Source: Eubacterium oxidoreducens (lineage in GTDB: Bacteria; Bacillota; Clostridia; Lachnospirales; Lachnospiraceae). Taken from it: 64,000 nt of DNA. The stretch spans positions 1-64,000 of the forward strand of contig NZ_FMXR01000005.1 in the NCBI RefSeq assembly GCF_900104415.1, read 5' to 3'. Position numbers and translations under genes: made by a program. This document shows positions 44,425-53,111 of this stretch, piece after piece. The notes under the pieces are model-generated. The model saw only the letters and a list, made by a program, of their open reading frames with translations, had not been told where the DNA came from and ran no database searches. The stretch's first letter is position 1. The number at the start of each line of letters is the position of its first letter.

Positions 44425-44510
44425 GCTCGCTCGCGAGTCTTGCGCGCCGGATTCGGGTCTGCTTCAGCAGACAAATTCCTGTCCGAATCCGTGCGCATCC
44501 TCGCGGAGCG
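44425..44510. repeat. Imperfect long inverted repeat with inner hairpin
   Basis: Arms of about 28 bases (44428-44456 and 44483-44510) share CGCTC, GCGAG, GCGC and GGATTCGG blocks. Inside lies a perfect hairpin GTCTGC-TTCA-GCAGAC (44457-44472). It is much more GC-rich than its surroundings and has no gene. Its right arm recurs at 48015-48034 in the other orientation. Confidence 0.7.
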
Positions 44511-44513
44511 TTT

Positions 44514-44607
44514 AACTCAGTCGGAGCTTGTACCCCGACTGAGTATAGTTTGTCATAACCCCCACCTACGCCAACGCTTAGAGGTGGGGGATTTCTCCGA
44601 CTGAGTT
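44514..44607. repeat. Palindromic element bounded by 13-bp inverted repeats
   Basis: AACTCAGTCGGAG (44514-44526) and CTCCGACTGAGTT (44595-44607) are exact complements. The left arm can also pair with CCGACTGAGT (44535-44544), so two folds compete. In between, CCCCCACCT (44559-44567) pairs with AGGTGGGGG (44582-44590), like subterminal hairpins of IS200/IS605 elements. With the 44425-44510 repeat it fills the 336-base gap before apt; only apt's likely -10 box TATAAT (44648-44653) lies beyond. Confidence 0.65.
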
Positions 44608-44681
44608 AAAAAAAGCACTTAGTATTTCTAGAAGAGATGTTTTGGAGTATAATGATAGAGATTAAGTAAGGAGATTGTGTC

Positions 44682-45209
44682 ATGAGTAAAAGTGTGAAAG
44701 ATTATGTGCGTTCGATTTCGGATTTTCCGGAGGAAGGAGTTTTGTTTCGTGATATTACGCCGGTTATTCAAGATCCGCAAGGGTTTCGCCTGGCACTTGA
44801 AGGTATGCAGGAGTTGATAGGCGATACGCAGTTTGATGTCATTGTGGCAGCGGAGTCAAGAGGTTTTTTGTTTGGAGCGCCATTGGCGGACCGATATGGA
44901 AAAGGTGTCACATTGCTTCGTAAGAAAGGGAAGCTTCCGTGGAAAACCGTATCACAAAGCTATGAGCTAGAATATGGTAGCGCAGAAGTGGAGATGCATG
45001 AAGATGCTATTTTGCCGGGACAGAAAGTGCTGATCGTGGATGATTTGATTGCGACCGGAGGAACTGTGGAAGCTGCTGTCAAACTTGTGGAAAAGCTTGG
45101 CGGAGAAGTTGTTATGGCAGTGTTTTTGATGGAACTGACAGACTTGAAGGGAAGAGAACGTCTGAAAGGATGCGAGGTGAAATCCGTTATTAAGTATGAA
45201 GGTAAGTAA
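44682..45209 (+). CDS. apt: Adenine phosphoribosyltransferase
   Basis: 175 residues, normal length. Type I PRTase marks: DFPEEGVLFRDITPVIQDP, VAAESRGFLFGAPLA and the PRPP loop VLIVDDLIATGGTVEAA. It turns adenine and PRPP into AMP for purine salvage. It overlaps the next gene by 14 bases. Confidence 0.96.
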   Translation: MSKSVKDYVRSISDFPEEGVLFRDITPVIQDPQGFRLALEGMQELIGDTQFDVIVAAESRGFLFGAPLADRYGKGVTLLRKKGKLPWKTVSQSYELEYGSAEVEMHEDAILPGQKVLIVDDLIATGGTVEAAVKLVEKLGGEVVMAVFLMELTDLKGRERLKGCEVKSVIKYEGK

Positions 45210-46755
45210 GCTTAGGGAATTTAAGGTAAAAGAATTCTGGTACAATCATGGAAAGGATGCCATCGCACCTACTTGTGTAGTGACGGCAATATTTTTGATT
45301 ACTTATTTTTTCTTTGGAATGGAAAATACCATGATTGGGCCATTTGCGACCCTTTCTTTTTTGCGCTTTAAGGACCTTAAGCGTCATTACAGTTGTATGG
45401 CCAAAACTTTCATGATCTATTGTATTATGGCTTTGGCAGCTTATCTGGCATTGGTGAATCTTCCGCTGTGTATCATAGTTAATGCAGCGGCACTATTTTG
45501 GCTATGCGCACTTTTGATAGATGAATACCAGATGAATAATTACTTTCCGGCAGGGATGGCACTGATCTTCTTTCAGATTGCACCGGTGTCTACACCGGCA
45601 GCGCTTGGCAATCGAATCCTTGCCTTGGCAGCCAGCTTTGTGATTATCTTTTTGTTTTTGTTTTTTATGGGACTTCGAAAGAAAGAAGATATACTAGTGA
45701 CATTGGCCGGGGAAGGTCAGAGAAATTGTTATTTGTTATATAAAGCTGTCGCAAGTGATGAGTTGCAGGAGGCACAGAGGCTGCGAAGTGAAATCTGCAA
45801 GAATAATCGCCGAATGAGTGAGATTGTTTATGGGGCGAATCGGGCCAGCTTTGTAATGTATGAATCTGTCAATATTTACAGCCGGTATATAGGTCTTTTT
45901 GAAGCCTTTGTCTATGAGTCGAAAAGTGAGATGGCGATGCCGGATAAAATAGCTGCTATGGAACGGTTGTTGCAGCGTCTGGCATATCTAAAGTCAAATG
46001 AGATTCCGGATAACAAGCGATTGAAATTTCGGACGGCAAAGTTTGATTTGCGCCTTAATCGTTATCGATTTGGCATGAGACAGGTGTGCATTACGATGCC
46101 TACACTCGTGTTTGCTTATGTGAGTGGATGGCCAAATGCGTACTGGCTTACGATTTCGGTGTTCTTTATGCTGATTCCATTTGCGGACTATACGACAGAC
46201 CGCGTCAAGCAAAGGGTATTAGGTACCGTGCGAGGAATAATATTTTGTTTGATTTTGTTTTATATATTCCGGTCTGTGCCGGAGCGTGTGACCATCATGA
46301 CCATCTTCAATTTCCTGATTTATTCGGCGAATGGATATCAGTCGATGGTATCTTATATCACCTGTTCGGCACTGGCACTCAATGATTTAGAGACGAGCGT
46401 AACGCTGATGCTGTTGCAGCGAATTATCTATACTTTTGCCGGAGCCGGAATTACGATGCTTGCCAATCGCTATGTGTTTCCGCTGAATAAGCCGGTGGCG
46501 GCAGAAGTGGTAAGGAGTAAGCTTGAGGAATTAAAAGCTATCCTGCATGAAGAAATTCCGTATATAGAAAACAAGGCGGAGCGGATGCATCGTACAAACG
46601 AATGCGTGATTAAAGCTTATATGCTTGGAAATTCACTTACACAATATACTTCCCAGGAAGAAGCAGGCAAATATTTGCATCCGTATATGATGGAAATGGT
46701 GGAAACAATTAAAACAAAGATTGATCCGGAAAAACAAGTGATTAAAACGTCTTGA
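45196..46755 (+). CDS. FUSC-family membrane protein (aromatic acid exporter-like)
   Basis: 519 residues. Two blocks of membrane helices (about 30-160 and 285-425) are separated by a cytoplasmic helical region, with another helical tail after about 430. The second block holds YVSGWPNAYWLTISVFFMLI and the DRVKQRVLGTVRG stretch, which mark FUSC/ArAE-like proteins (PF13515). Relatives export aromatic acids or act in envelope stress. It starts inside apt without a strong ribosome site, so translation coupling to apt is likely. The substrate is unknown. Confidence 0.82.
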   Translation: MKVSKLREFKVKEFWYNHGKDAIAPTCVVTAIFLITYFFFGMENTMIGPFATLSFLRFKDLKRHYSCMAKTFMIYCIMALAAYLALVNLPLCIIVNAAALFWLCALLIDEYQMNNYFPAGMALIFFQIAPVSTPAALGNRILALAASFVIIFLFLFFMGLRKKEDILVTLAGEGQRNCYLLYKAVASDELQEAQRLRSEICKNNRRMSEIVYGANRASFVMYESVNIYSRYIGLFEAFVYESKSEMAMPDKIAAMERLLQRLAYLKSNEIPDNKRLKFRTAKFDLRLNRYRFGMRQVCITMPTLVFAYVSGWPNAYWLTISVFFMLIPFADYTTDRVKQRVLGTVRGIIFCLILFYIFRSVPERVTIMTIFNFLIYSANGYQSMVSYITCSALALNDLETSVTLMLLQRIIYTFAGAGITMLANRYVFPLNKPVAAEVVRSKLEELKAILHEEIPYIENKAERMHRTNECVIKAYMLGNSLTQYTSQEEAGKYLHPYMMEMVETIKTKIDPEKQVIKTS

Positions 46756-46780
46756 CAAACATTGCTAAATCAAATAAAAT
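46752..46780 (+). promoter_or_regulatory. Promoter of tRNA-Leu (and perhaps ddh)
   Basis: TTGACA (46752-46757), 17 bases, TAAAAT (46775-46780). The -35 box overlaps the stop codon of the FUSC gene. Confidence 0.8.
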
Positions 46781-46804
46781 TTAGCGTGTTGTCAAAGACA
46801 ATCA

Positions 46805-46885
46805 GCGGACGTGGCGGAATTGGCAGACGCGCTAGATTTAGGTTCTAGTGTCTATGACGTGAGGGTTCAAGTCCCTCCGTCCGCA
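46805..46885 (+). tRNA. tRNA-Leu (TAG)
   Basis: Acceptor GCGGACG/CGTCCGC pairs exactly. Anticodon stem CTAGA/TCTAG around TTTAGGT gives TAG. A variable arm of class II length is present. No CCA encoded. No terminator separates it from ddh. Confidence 0.96.
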
Positions 46886-46922
46886 TTTAATGTGTAACGT
46901 AGATGTATAGGAGGTCATTGTA

Positions 46923-47903
46923 ATGAAGATTGGCATTTTAGGATATGGAAACCTTGGTAGAGGTGTAGAGAGTGCAGTAAGACAAAATGATGATATCGAA
47001 CTTGCTGCAATTTTAACAAGAAGAGATCCGGCAACAGTAAAGCCGGCTACAGAAGGTGTGAAAGTATATTCTGTAGATGAGGTAGAGAAGTTAAAAGGAG
47101 AGATTGACGTGCTTGTAATCTGCGGAGGTTCTGCGACAGATCTTCCAAAGCAGACACCGGAGTATGCGAAGTATTTTAATGTAATTGACAGTTTTGATAC
47201 GCATGCCAATATTCCATCACATTTTGCCAATGTGGATAAGGTGGCAAAGGACAATGGTCATGTGGCACTGATTTCCTGTGGTTGGGATCCGGGAATGTTC
47301 TCTCTTATGAGATTATACGGCTCAATCGCTCTTCCGGAAGGAAATGATTATACTTTCTGGGGAAAAGGAGTAAGCCAGGGTCACTCGGATGCAATCAGAA
47401 GAGTGAATGGCGTAAAGGATGGTCGTCAATATACTATCCCTGTTGACTTAGCACTTGCAGCTGTAAGAAATGGAGAGAATCCACAGCTTACAACAAGACA
47501 GAAACATACAAGAGAATGTTTTGTCGTGGCAGAAGAAGGGGCAGATTTAAAACAGATTGAAGAAGATATCAAGACGATGCCGAATTATTTTTCGGATTAC
47601 GATACAACGGTGCATTTTATCAGTGAAGAAGAGATGCAAAGAGATCATGCAGGAATTCCTCACGGAGGATTCGTATTCCGTACCGGTGTGACGGGACTTG
47701 AAAAAGAGCACAAGCATGTGATTGAGTATAGTTTGAAATTAGATTCTAATCCGGAATTTACCTCTTCTGTAATCCTTGCATTTGCAAGAGCAATTCATAG
47801 ACTTTCAGGTGAGGGACAGGTTGGCTGCAAGACAGTATTTGATATTGCGCCGGCATATCTTAGTCCGTTGTCAGGAGAGGAATTAAGAGCACATATGTTA
47901 TAA
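46923..47903 (+). CDS. ddh: meso-Diaminopimelate dehydrogenase
   Basis: 326 residues, normal length. Marks: IGILGYGNLGRGVESAV (NADP site), SFDTHANIPSHF, SCGWDPGMFSLMRLYG, WGKGVSQGHSDAIRRV and GIPHGGFVFRTG. Ddh makes meso-diaminopimelate from tetrahydrodipicolinate in one step, feeding lysine and cell wall. AGGAGG precedes the ATG. It lies 37 bases after tRNA-Leu with no promoter or terminator seen in between. Confidence 0.96.
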   Translation: MKIGILGYGNLGRGVESAVRQNDDIELAAILTRRDPATVKPATEGVKVYSVDEVEKLKGEIDVLVICGGSATDLPKQTPEYAKYFNVIDSFDTHANIPSHFANVDKVAKDNGHVALISCGWDPGMFSLMRLYGSIALPEGNDYTFWGKGVSQGHSDAIRRVNGVKDGRQYTIPVDLALAAVRNGENPQLTTRQKHTRECFVVAEEGADLKQIEEDIKTMPNYFSDYDTTVHFISEEEMQRDHAGIPHGGFVFRTGVTGLEKEHKHVIEYSLKLDSNPEFTSSVILAFARAIHRLSGEGQVGCKTVFDIAPAYLSPLSGEELRAHML

Positions 47904-47932
47904 AATTCGGGGTGCGATTTGTTTGGAGAATC

Positions 47933-47971
47933 AAGGTTTTGTTTACGCAAGATGTGAACAAAACCTTTTTT
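47933..47971 (+). terminator. Terminator of ddh
   Basis: AAGGTTTTGTT (47933-47943) pairs with AACAAAACCTT (47957-47967), then T's. Confidence 0.8.
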
Positions 47972-48013
47972 GTTTAATAGGAAATTGCTCTGCATTTCCT
48001 ATTAAACAAAAAA
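47966..48013. repeat. Perfect 20-bp inverted repeat
   Basis: Arms at 47966-47985 and 47994-48013 (TTTTTTGTTTAATAGGAAAT and its exact complement) flank the loop TGCTCTGC. The right arm ends in A's, so it is not a + strand terminator. It overlaps the ddh terminator. Confidence 0.8.
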
Positions 48014-48014
48014 T

Positions 48015-48100
48015 GCTCCGCTAAGGATGCGCACTCGCGCGAGATGAAAATGTTGCATTCTGCAACCGCGCTCGGCGCGAGCATGTCGCAAGCGACATGC
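48015..48100. repeat. GC-rich structured repeat before the hybrid kinase
   Basis: GCTCCGCTAAGGATGCGCAC (48015-48034) repeats the right arm of the 44425-44510 element. CTCGCGCGAG, GTTGCA-TTC-TGCAAC (48052-48066) and the perfect hairpin GCATGTCGC-AA-GCGACATGC (48081-48100) follow. With the terminator and 20-bp repeat it fills the gap 47904-48207; the remaining 107 bases show no gene. Confidence 0.6.
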
Positions 48101-48207
48101 TTTGTTCTAAGAGAAAAACGCTCCCCTTTTTGTTTGCTTAAATAGTATTGTCGTGCTAAAATTATTTTAAATGTAGGAAAAATGTAACAAAAAAGGATGC
48201 GTTGATT

Positions 48208-51054
48208 ATGAAAAAATTTCCGGAAGAAAGGTTTGAAAAACTCTCTGAGATGTTTCAGTTTCATCAAGAGATGACAATAGAAGAACTGAAAGAGTATGCG
48301 GGGTTGTTAAGGCAGGAAAATGCGTATTTGAAAGGGTCGGTGGATAAGAATCCGGCAGGTCTTGCAACGGTCGTTTTTGATGACGGAGAATCCGAAATGA
48401 CGCATTGTAATGATGCCGGCAGATACGTGCTGGGAATAACGAGTGGACATTATCAAGTATCGGAATTGCTTGAATTTATACATCCGGAACAGCGAGAACA
48501 AGCCAGAAAGTTTATAAAGCGTATTCCGTGTTTAGAAGGAAATAAAAAGCGAACGGTTCGATTCTTTAATCAGCGTATAAGAAACTATATCTGGCTAAGT
48601 ATAGAAGCCAATTTTATTCATAAGGATACCGGTGCGATAGAAGTGTATATTGTCATGCATGATATTACAAGAAAGCGTAATATGGATGCTCGCATTCGCT
48701 TTTCCAAAGAACGTTACGAGCAAGTGATTGATTTGGCGCATCTGTGTTATTGGGATTATGATCTTAAGAAAAAGCGTGTTGTGAATGCCAATGAATCATT
48801 TTTTGGGATTGACGAGTTCGGATTTATGGAACATGGAGAACCGGAACAGATTGTTAATCAGGGGATTGTTTGTGAGAATAGCATTGCGGATTTTTTGGCA
48901 CTCTATAACGACTTATATAGTGGAAAAAAGGAAGTGTCAGGCCGGTTTTGGTGTTACAAGGAAGGGTGGCCTAGACAGCGATGCTTTAATGTGCAGTATT
49001 TGGTGGAGTTTGATACGGATGGTGCGCCGAATATCGCACATGGCGTTGGCAATGAAGTGACCGATCAGATGGAAGCGATTGAAATCTATCGAAATCATCT
49101 AAATTCTCTTGTGAAGTTGAATCCGAATACGATTGCAAGTTTTCGTTTAAACCTGACAGAGAATTGGTGCGGGATGGGGGTTAGCCGCTATCCGGTCTTT
49201 ATGCAATTACAAAAGTCCGGAACCACAGATGGATTCTTCAAGGCGGCCTTAGAGATGGTAGAAGGAGAAGAACAAAAAGCAGAATTTGAATCGATATTTA
49301 ATCGAGATTATCTAATAACCAGTTATCAGCAAGGGCAACCTAGAGTGATGTATGAGTTTAAAAGCTGTTATGAGACGAGCTCGTCGCGTTGGTATCGGAT
49401 GTGGATTGAAATGATTCAAAATCCGATTAATCATGCACTCGAAGCAGTGGTATATTGTTCCGATATCGAACATGAAAAAGCCGTAACCCGATTGATGAAT
49501 ACAACTGTGGAAAATGATTACGAAGCAGTTGCCATTGTGAAGCGTGAAAATCGAAATTGTTATTACTATTCCAAAATTGATAATAGTCATGGGGTATTTA
49601 AGTCGGATTTTATGGACTTATTTTATTACTATGCAGTAAACTATGAACAAAGAGATTTGGAAAATGTAAAAGAGATGTTTTCCTGGGAGAAAATTCTTCG
49701 TATTGTGGATGAAGAAGGTAGTATGTCAGTTACCTATTCGATTAAAGAAAACGGAGAAATGAAGAATGTACGACATGCAACATTTCGAACAATTGAGGAC
49801 AATCCGGATATTCTTCTTTTTACAGTTCGAGATATTACGGAATCCTGGTTGGCTGAAAGGGAAAAGCAAGAGATGTTAAGGAAAGCCTTAGAGGCAGAGA
49901 AAAGGGCTAGTTTGGCAAGAAATAGTTTCTTGTCCAATGTATCGCATGATATGCGAACTCCGCTTAATTCCATTTTGGGATTTTTGCCGATGGTAAAAGA
50001 AACGGATGATCCAAAGGAGAGAATAAGATTGCTTGAGAATATAGAAGATTCATCGGAGTACCTGCTCGGACTTGTAAATGATACGCTTAATCTGCACAAG
50101 CTTGAGACCGGTAATATGACTTTGATGAAGCGTTCGGTGAAAGCGTCGGATGTGCTGAAGAAACTGATGGCAACGTTAGCAGCAGATCTTCGGAGAAAGG
50201 AGATTGAACTTCATTTTCCAAAGATAGGTGAGCTAAATAAGTGGCTAATGATGGATCCGGTTCGTGTACAGGAAATTTTTGTCAATATTATGTCAAATGC
50301 AATAAAATTCGTCCCGCAAAAAGGGCGAATTGACTGCGAGATTAAAGAAATAACACATACACAGGATGATATTACGGTAGAGATTTCCGTTGCAGATAAC
50401 GGAATTGGTATGACAGAAGCGTTTATGAAGACCATCTTTGATCCGTTTACCCAGGAAAATCCGCATGAGACGAATAACACGAGTGGTAGCGGCATTGGAA
50501 TGGCAATTACCAAAAAGCTTGTGGATCTGATGGATGGAGAGATTTTTGTAGAATCAAAAGTTGGTGTCGGAAGCAAGTTTACGGTGCGATTGACATTTGA
50601 ATATGCACAGCCTGTGGAGGAACAAGAGGATGAGGAAGAAGGCCTGATTGATTTGAAAGGAAAGCATATTCTCGTGGTAGAAGATCATCCGCTTAATATC
50701 GAAGTGTTAAAACATCTTCTTGAAAAAGAACATTTGGATCTTGTGATTGCGCATAATGGTTTAGAAGCGGTAAATGCCTATAAGGAATCGCAAGAAGGAT
50801 TCTATGATGCTGTAATTATGGATCTTATGATGCCGGTTATGGATGGATACTGTGCTACAAAGGAAATTCGAGGATTGCAAAGGTCGGATGCGGATGTTCC
50901 AATCATTGCTATGACGGCAAATGTTAACGAAGAAGATAAAGAACGAACAAGACAGGCTGGGATGAATGCACATCTTGGAAAACCGATTGAGCCAAAAGAG
51001 ATGTATGCAGTATTGAGTAAAGAAATAAGAAGTTATAGAGAGGGAATATCTTGA
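48208..51054 (+). CDS. Hybrid sensor histidine kinase with PAS domains and receiver
   Basis: 948 residues from ATG 48208 (a TTG at 48202 is also open). No membrane helix is seen, so it is cytoplasmic. Several PAS-like segments fill about 50-560. The HisKA motif is FLSNVSHDMRTPLNSILGF (His about 577). HATPase boxes are NIMSNAIKFVP, VADNGIGMTE and GSGIGMAITKKL. A C-terminal receiver (about 825-945) has HILVVEDHPLNIEVLK, the phospho-Asp in VIMDLMMPVMDGY (about 871) and HLGKPIEP. There is no DNA-binding output, so the signal must pass to another protein. The ligand of the PAS domains is unknown. Confidence 0.93.
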   Translation: MKKFPEERFEKLSEMFQFHQEMTIEELKEYAGLLRQENAYLKGSVDKNPAGLATVVFDDGESEMTHCNDAGRYVLGITSGHYQVSELLEFIHPEQREQARKFIKRIPCLEGNKKRTVRFFNQRIRNYIWLSIEANFIHKDTGAIEVYIVMHDITRKRNMDARIRFSKERYEQVIDLAHLCYWDYDLKKKRVVNANESFFGIDEFGFMEHGEPEQIVNQGIVCENSIADFLALYNDLYSGKKEVSGRFWCYKEGWPRQRCFNVQYLVEFDTDGAPNIAHGVGNEVTDQMEAIEIYRNHLNSLVKLNPNTIASFRLNLTENWCGMGVSRYPVFMQLQKSGTTDGFFKAALEMVEGEEQKAEFESIFNRDYLITSYQQGQPRVMYEFKSCYETSSSRWYRMWIEMIQNPINHALEAVVYCSDIEHEKAVTRLMNTTVENDYEAVAIVKRENRNCYYYSKIDNSHGVFKSDFMDLFYYYAVNYEQRDLENVKEMFSWEKILRIVDEEGSMSVTYSIKENGEMKNVRHATFRTIEDNPDILLFTVRDITESWLAEREKQEMLRKALEAEKRASLARNSFLSNVSHDMRTPLNSILGFLPMVKETDDPKERIRLLENIEDSSEYLLGLVNDTLNLHKLETGNMTLMKRSVKASDVLKKLMATLAADLRRKEIELHFPKIGELNKWLMMDPVRVQEIFVNIMSNAIKFVPQKGRIDCEIKEITHTQDDITVEISVADNGIGMTEAFMKTIFDPFTQENPHETNNTSGSGIGMAITKKLVDLMDGEIFVESKVGVGSKFTVRLTFEYAQPVEEQEDEEEGLIDLKGKHILVVEDHPLNIEVLKHLLEKEHLDLVIAHNGLEAVNAYKESQEGFYDAVIMDLMMPVMDGYCATKEIRGLQRSDADVPIIAMTANVNEEDKERTRQAGMNAHLGKPIEPKEMYAVLSKEIRSYREGIS

Positions 51055-51079
51055 CAATAATGTCTCATTTTCATATACT
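51051..51079 (+). promoter_or_regulatory. Consensus promoter before the amino-acid ABC operon
   Basis: TTGACA (51051-51056), 17 bases, TATACT (51074-51079). It overlaps the kinase stop codon and reads straight into the hairpin at 51091-51121. Confidence 0.7.
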
Positions 51080-51090
51080 CTCTAGTAGGC

Positions 51091-51121
51091 AAGGCGCAGC
51101 GCATACCGTTGTGCCTTTTTT
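51091..51121 (+). terminator. Terminator or attenuator in the ABC operon leader
   Basis: AAGGCGCAG (51091-51099) pairs with TTGTGCCTT (51109-51117) with two G-T pairs, then T's. It either ends the kinase transcript or attenuates the ABC operon. Confidence 0.72.
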
Positions 51122-51175
51122 CGGTCGATAAAATAGATACAAAAGTCAACAAAAGTGAGAGGAGAAGTGTTTATT

Positions 51176-52045
51176 ATGAAAAAGAAAATTGCATTATTAT
51201 TGACGATGTCCTTAACTGCGGGCGTACTGGGGATGATGACAGGATGTGGTTCTTCTAGTGAAGAAACGACAAAGGAGTCCTCAGTAGCGGAGAGCACAGA
51301 TGAGACGCAGACAAGCACGATTGATGTGTCTGATGTTGAATTTATCAGTGATGGCGTATTGACCATGGGCTGTGATGCAAACTATCCACCGTTTGAAACG
51401 ATTGCAGAAGATGGAACAACACCAATCGGATATGACATTGATGTTATGACAGAAGTTGCGAATCGTCTCGGACTCGAACTTAATGTCGTGAATACCGGAT
51501 GGGATGGTATCTTTGAAGGAATTGACGTAAACTATGATGTGGTTTGCTCAGGTGTTACGATTACGGAAGAAAGAAAAGAATCCATGCTTTTCTCAGATTC
51601 TTATATTACCAATTATCAGACCGTAGTGGTTCCGGCCGGCTCCGACCTTAAGATTGAAAGCTTAAATGATCTTGATGGTAAGACGATTGCAGTACAAAAG
51701 GAGACCACTTCAGATATTGTTATGTCTGATTTGAAATCAACCAACACAATTGATGTCAATATTGTACAAAATGAAAAGGTTACAGCCTGCTTTACACAGC
51801 TGACAAACGGTGAGATTGATGCCGTTGTATGTGACAGCTCTGTTGCAGACAGTTATGTGGCAAGTCAGTCAGATGTCTATGAGATTGCTTATAAAGATAA
51901 GGAAGAGGCAGAAGTGTTTGGTATCGCTATGGGTATCAACAATACAAAGCTTCAGGCAGCAATTAATCAGGCTCTTGCAGATATGGAAGCTGACGGATGG
52001 CTTGAAGAAACAAGAAATTACTGGTTCGGAGACGATACGGAATAA
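51176..52045 (+). CDS. Amino-acid-type ABC transporter substrate-binding lipoprotein
   Basis: 289 residues from ATG 51176, with AGGAG upstream; an in-frame GTG at 51155 lies before the ribosome site. The lipobox MMTGCGSS anchors it (Cys about 24). The SBP_bac_3 fold is shown by LTMGCDANYPPFETIAEDG, GYDIDVMTEVANRLGLEL, and WDGIFEGIDVNYDVVCSGVT. Such proteins bind polar amino acids or cystine. Permease and ATPase genes follow directly. Confidence 0.93.
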   Translation: MKKKIALLLTMSLTAGVLGMMTGCGSSSEETTKESSVAESTDETQTSTIDVSDVEFISDGVLTMGCDANYPPFETIAEDGTTPIGYDIDVMTEVANRLGLELNVVNTGWDGIFEGIDVNYDVVCSGVTITEERKESMLFSDSYITNYQTVVVPAGSDLKIESLNDLDGKTIAVQKETTSDIVMSDLKSTNTIDVNIVQNEKVTACFTQLTNGEIDAVVCDSSVADSYVASQSDVYEIAYKDKEEAEVFGIAMGINNTKLQAAINQALADMEADGWLEETRNYWFGDDTE

Positions 52046-52065
52046 GAATCGGTTAAAGGAGAATT

Positions 52066-53100
52066 ATGAACGAACAAGTGAAACAGATGCCTGCGTGGAA
52101 AAAGACGCTTGCCAAGGTGATTGGTGTCGTAGCAATTATCGTTGTTGTAGCAGGCATATTGTGTGCAGTAAAACCAACAAAAGAAACAATGATTGCGCAA
52201 GCATCGGATGAGATGCAGGAGATGATTAAGGAGGATGAGACAAGTACCCGTAAGAGAGTTACGACAACTTATAATTCGTTGATTGTAATTAACTATTGCT
52301 CATTTACCAGTTCCGGACAGGTAACGTTAAATGAGAAGTATGTAGGTTTTGCGGGAAAAGTTTATAAGGCAGATGAAGGTGCGGCAAAGGTTGCCGGACA
52401 GATGGTAAATTATACTTATCGTATGCTTGGCTGTGGAGAAAATATTCTTCATGGTGCGAAATTGACGATTGTGCTTACGGTGCTTTCTACCATATTCGGT
52501 GTTGTTCTCGGAACGCTTCTGGCACTAGGTAAGATGAGTAAAAATCTTATTTTGTCGAAATTTTGTCAGGCATATATCTTCTTCTTTCGAGGAACGCCTC
52601 TGCTGATTCAGCTGTTCGTAATATATTTTACAGTTCCGGGAATCTGCGGGTTCGCATGGAGAGATCTTTTTTCTGCAGCGGATAATGAGGCAGTCTACAA
52701 GGGCGCGTTTCTTGCGGCTTTGATTGCATTTGCGTTAAACTCCGGTGCATATTGTGCAGAGATTGTGCGTGCGGCGATTCAGTCAATTGACAAAGGGCAG
52801 ATGGAAGCATCAAAAGCTCTGGGAATGAACTACAGACAGTCTATGACAAAGGTTATTATTCCGCAGTCCATACGTCGTATGATTCCGCCGGTGTGTAATG
52901 AATTTATTATGATTTTAAAAGATGCTTCTTTGGTATTTGCAATTTCTTTGATGGATATTACAACAATTTCAAAGAACATTATGACAAGCGAGGGTTCCTA
53001 TCTGGTATTCATTCCGGCGTTGGTAATCTATTTGATCATCACGGGAGTCTTCACGTTTATATTTAATAAAATCGAGAAGAAGTTCTCGGTATATGAATAG
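52066..53100 (+). CDS. Amino-acid ABC transporter permease with an N-terminal extracytoplasmic extension
   Basis: 344 residues, about 110 more than usual for this class. A helix at about 15-37 is followed by an outside segment (about 38-125) with no family I know. The permease core follows: [35 protein letters not shown] and the EAA loop around [20 protein letters not shown]. The added segment may contact the binding protein or sense ligand. It lies between the binding-protein and ATPase genes with gaps of 20 and 11 bases. Confidence 0.88.
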   Translation: MNEQVKQMPAWKKTLAKVIGVVAIIVVVAGILCAVKPTKETMIAQASDEMQEMIKEDETSTRKRVTTTYNSLIVINYCSFTSSGQVTLNEKYVGFAGKVYKADEGAAKVAGQMVNYTYRMLGCGENILHGAKLTIVLTVLSTIFGVVLGTLLALGKMSKNLILSKFCQAYIFFFRGTPLLIQLFVIYFTVPGICGFAWRDLFSAADNEAVYKGAFLAALIAFALNSGAYCAEIVRAAIQSIDKGQMEASKALGMNYRQSMTKVIIPQSIRRMIPPVCNEFIMILKDASLVFAISLMDITTISKNIMTSEGSYLVFIPALVIYLIITGVFTFIFNKIEKKFSVYE

Positions 53101-53111
53101 GAGGCTGCATT

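Noticed and set aside
44287-44604. 105-residue + frame over tRNA-Lys and the inverted repeats
   Set aside because: It begins inside the tRNA and crosses a terminator and repeats; no ribosome site or family.
46838-47254. 138-residue minus-strand frame
   Set aside because: It starts in the antisense of tRNA-Leu and then runs against ddh, which is clearly the real gene.
47974-48267. 97-residue minus-strand frame over the repeat region
   Set aside because: It covers the 20-bp palindrome, the GC-rich hairpins and the start of the kinase gene; no protein-like pattern.
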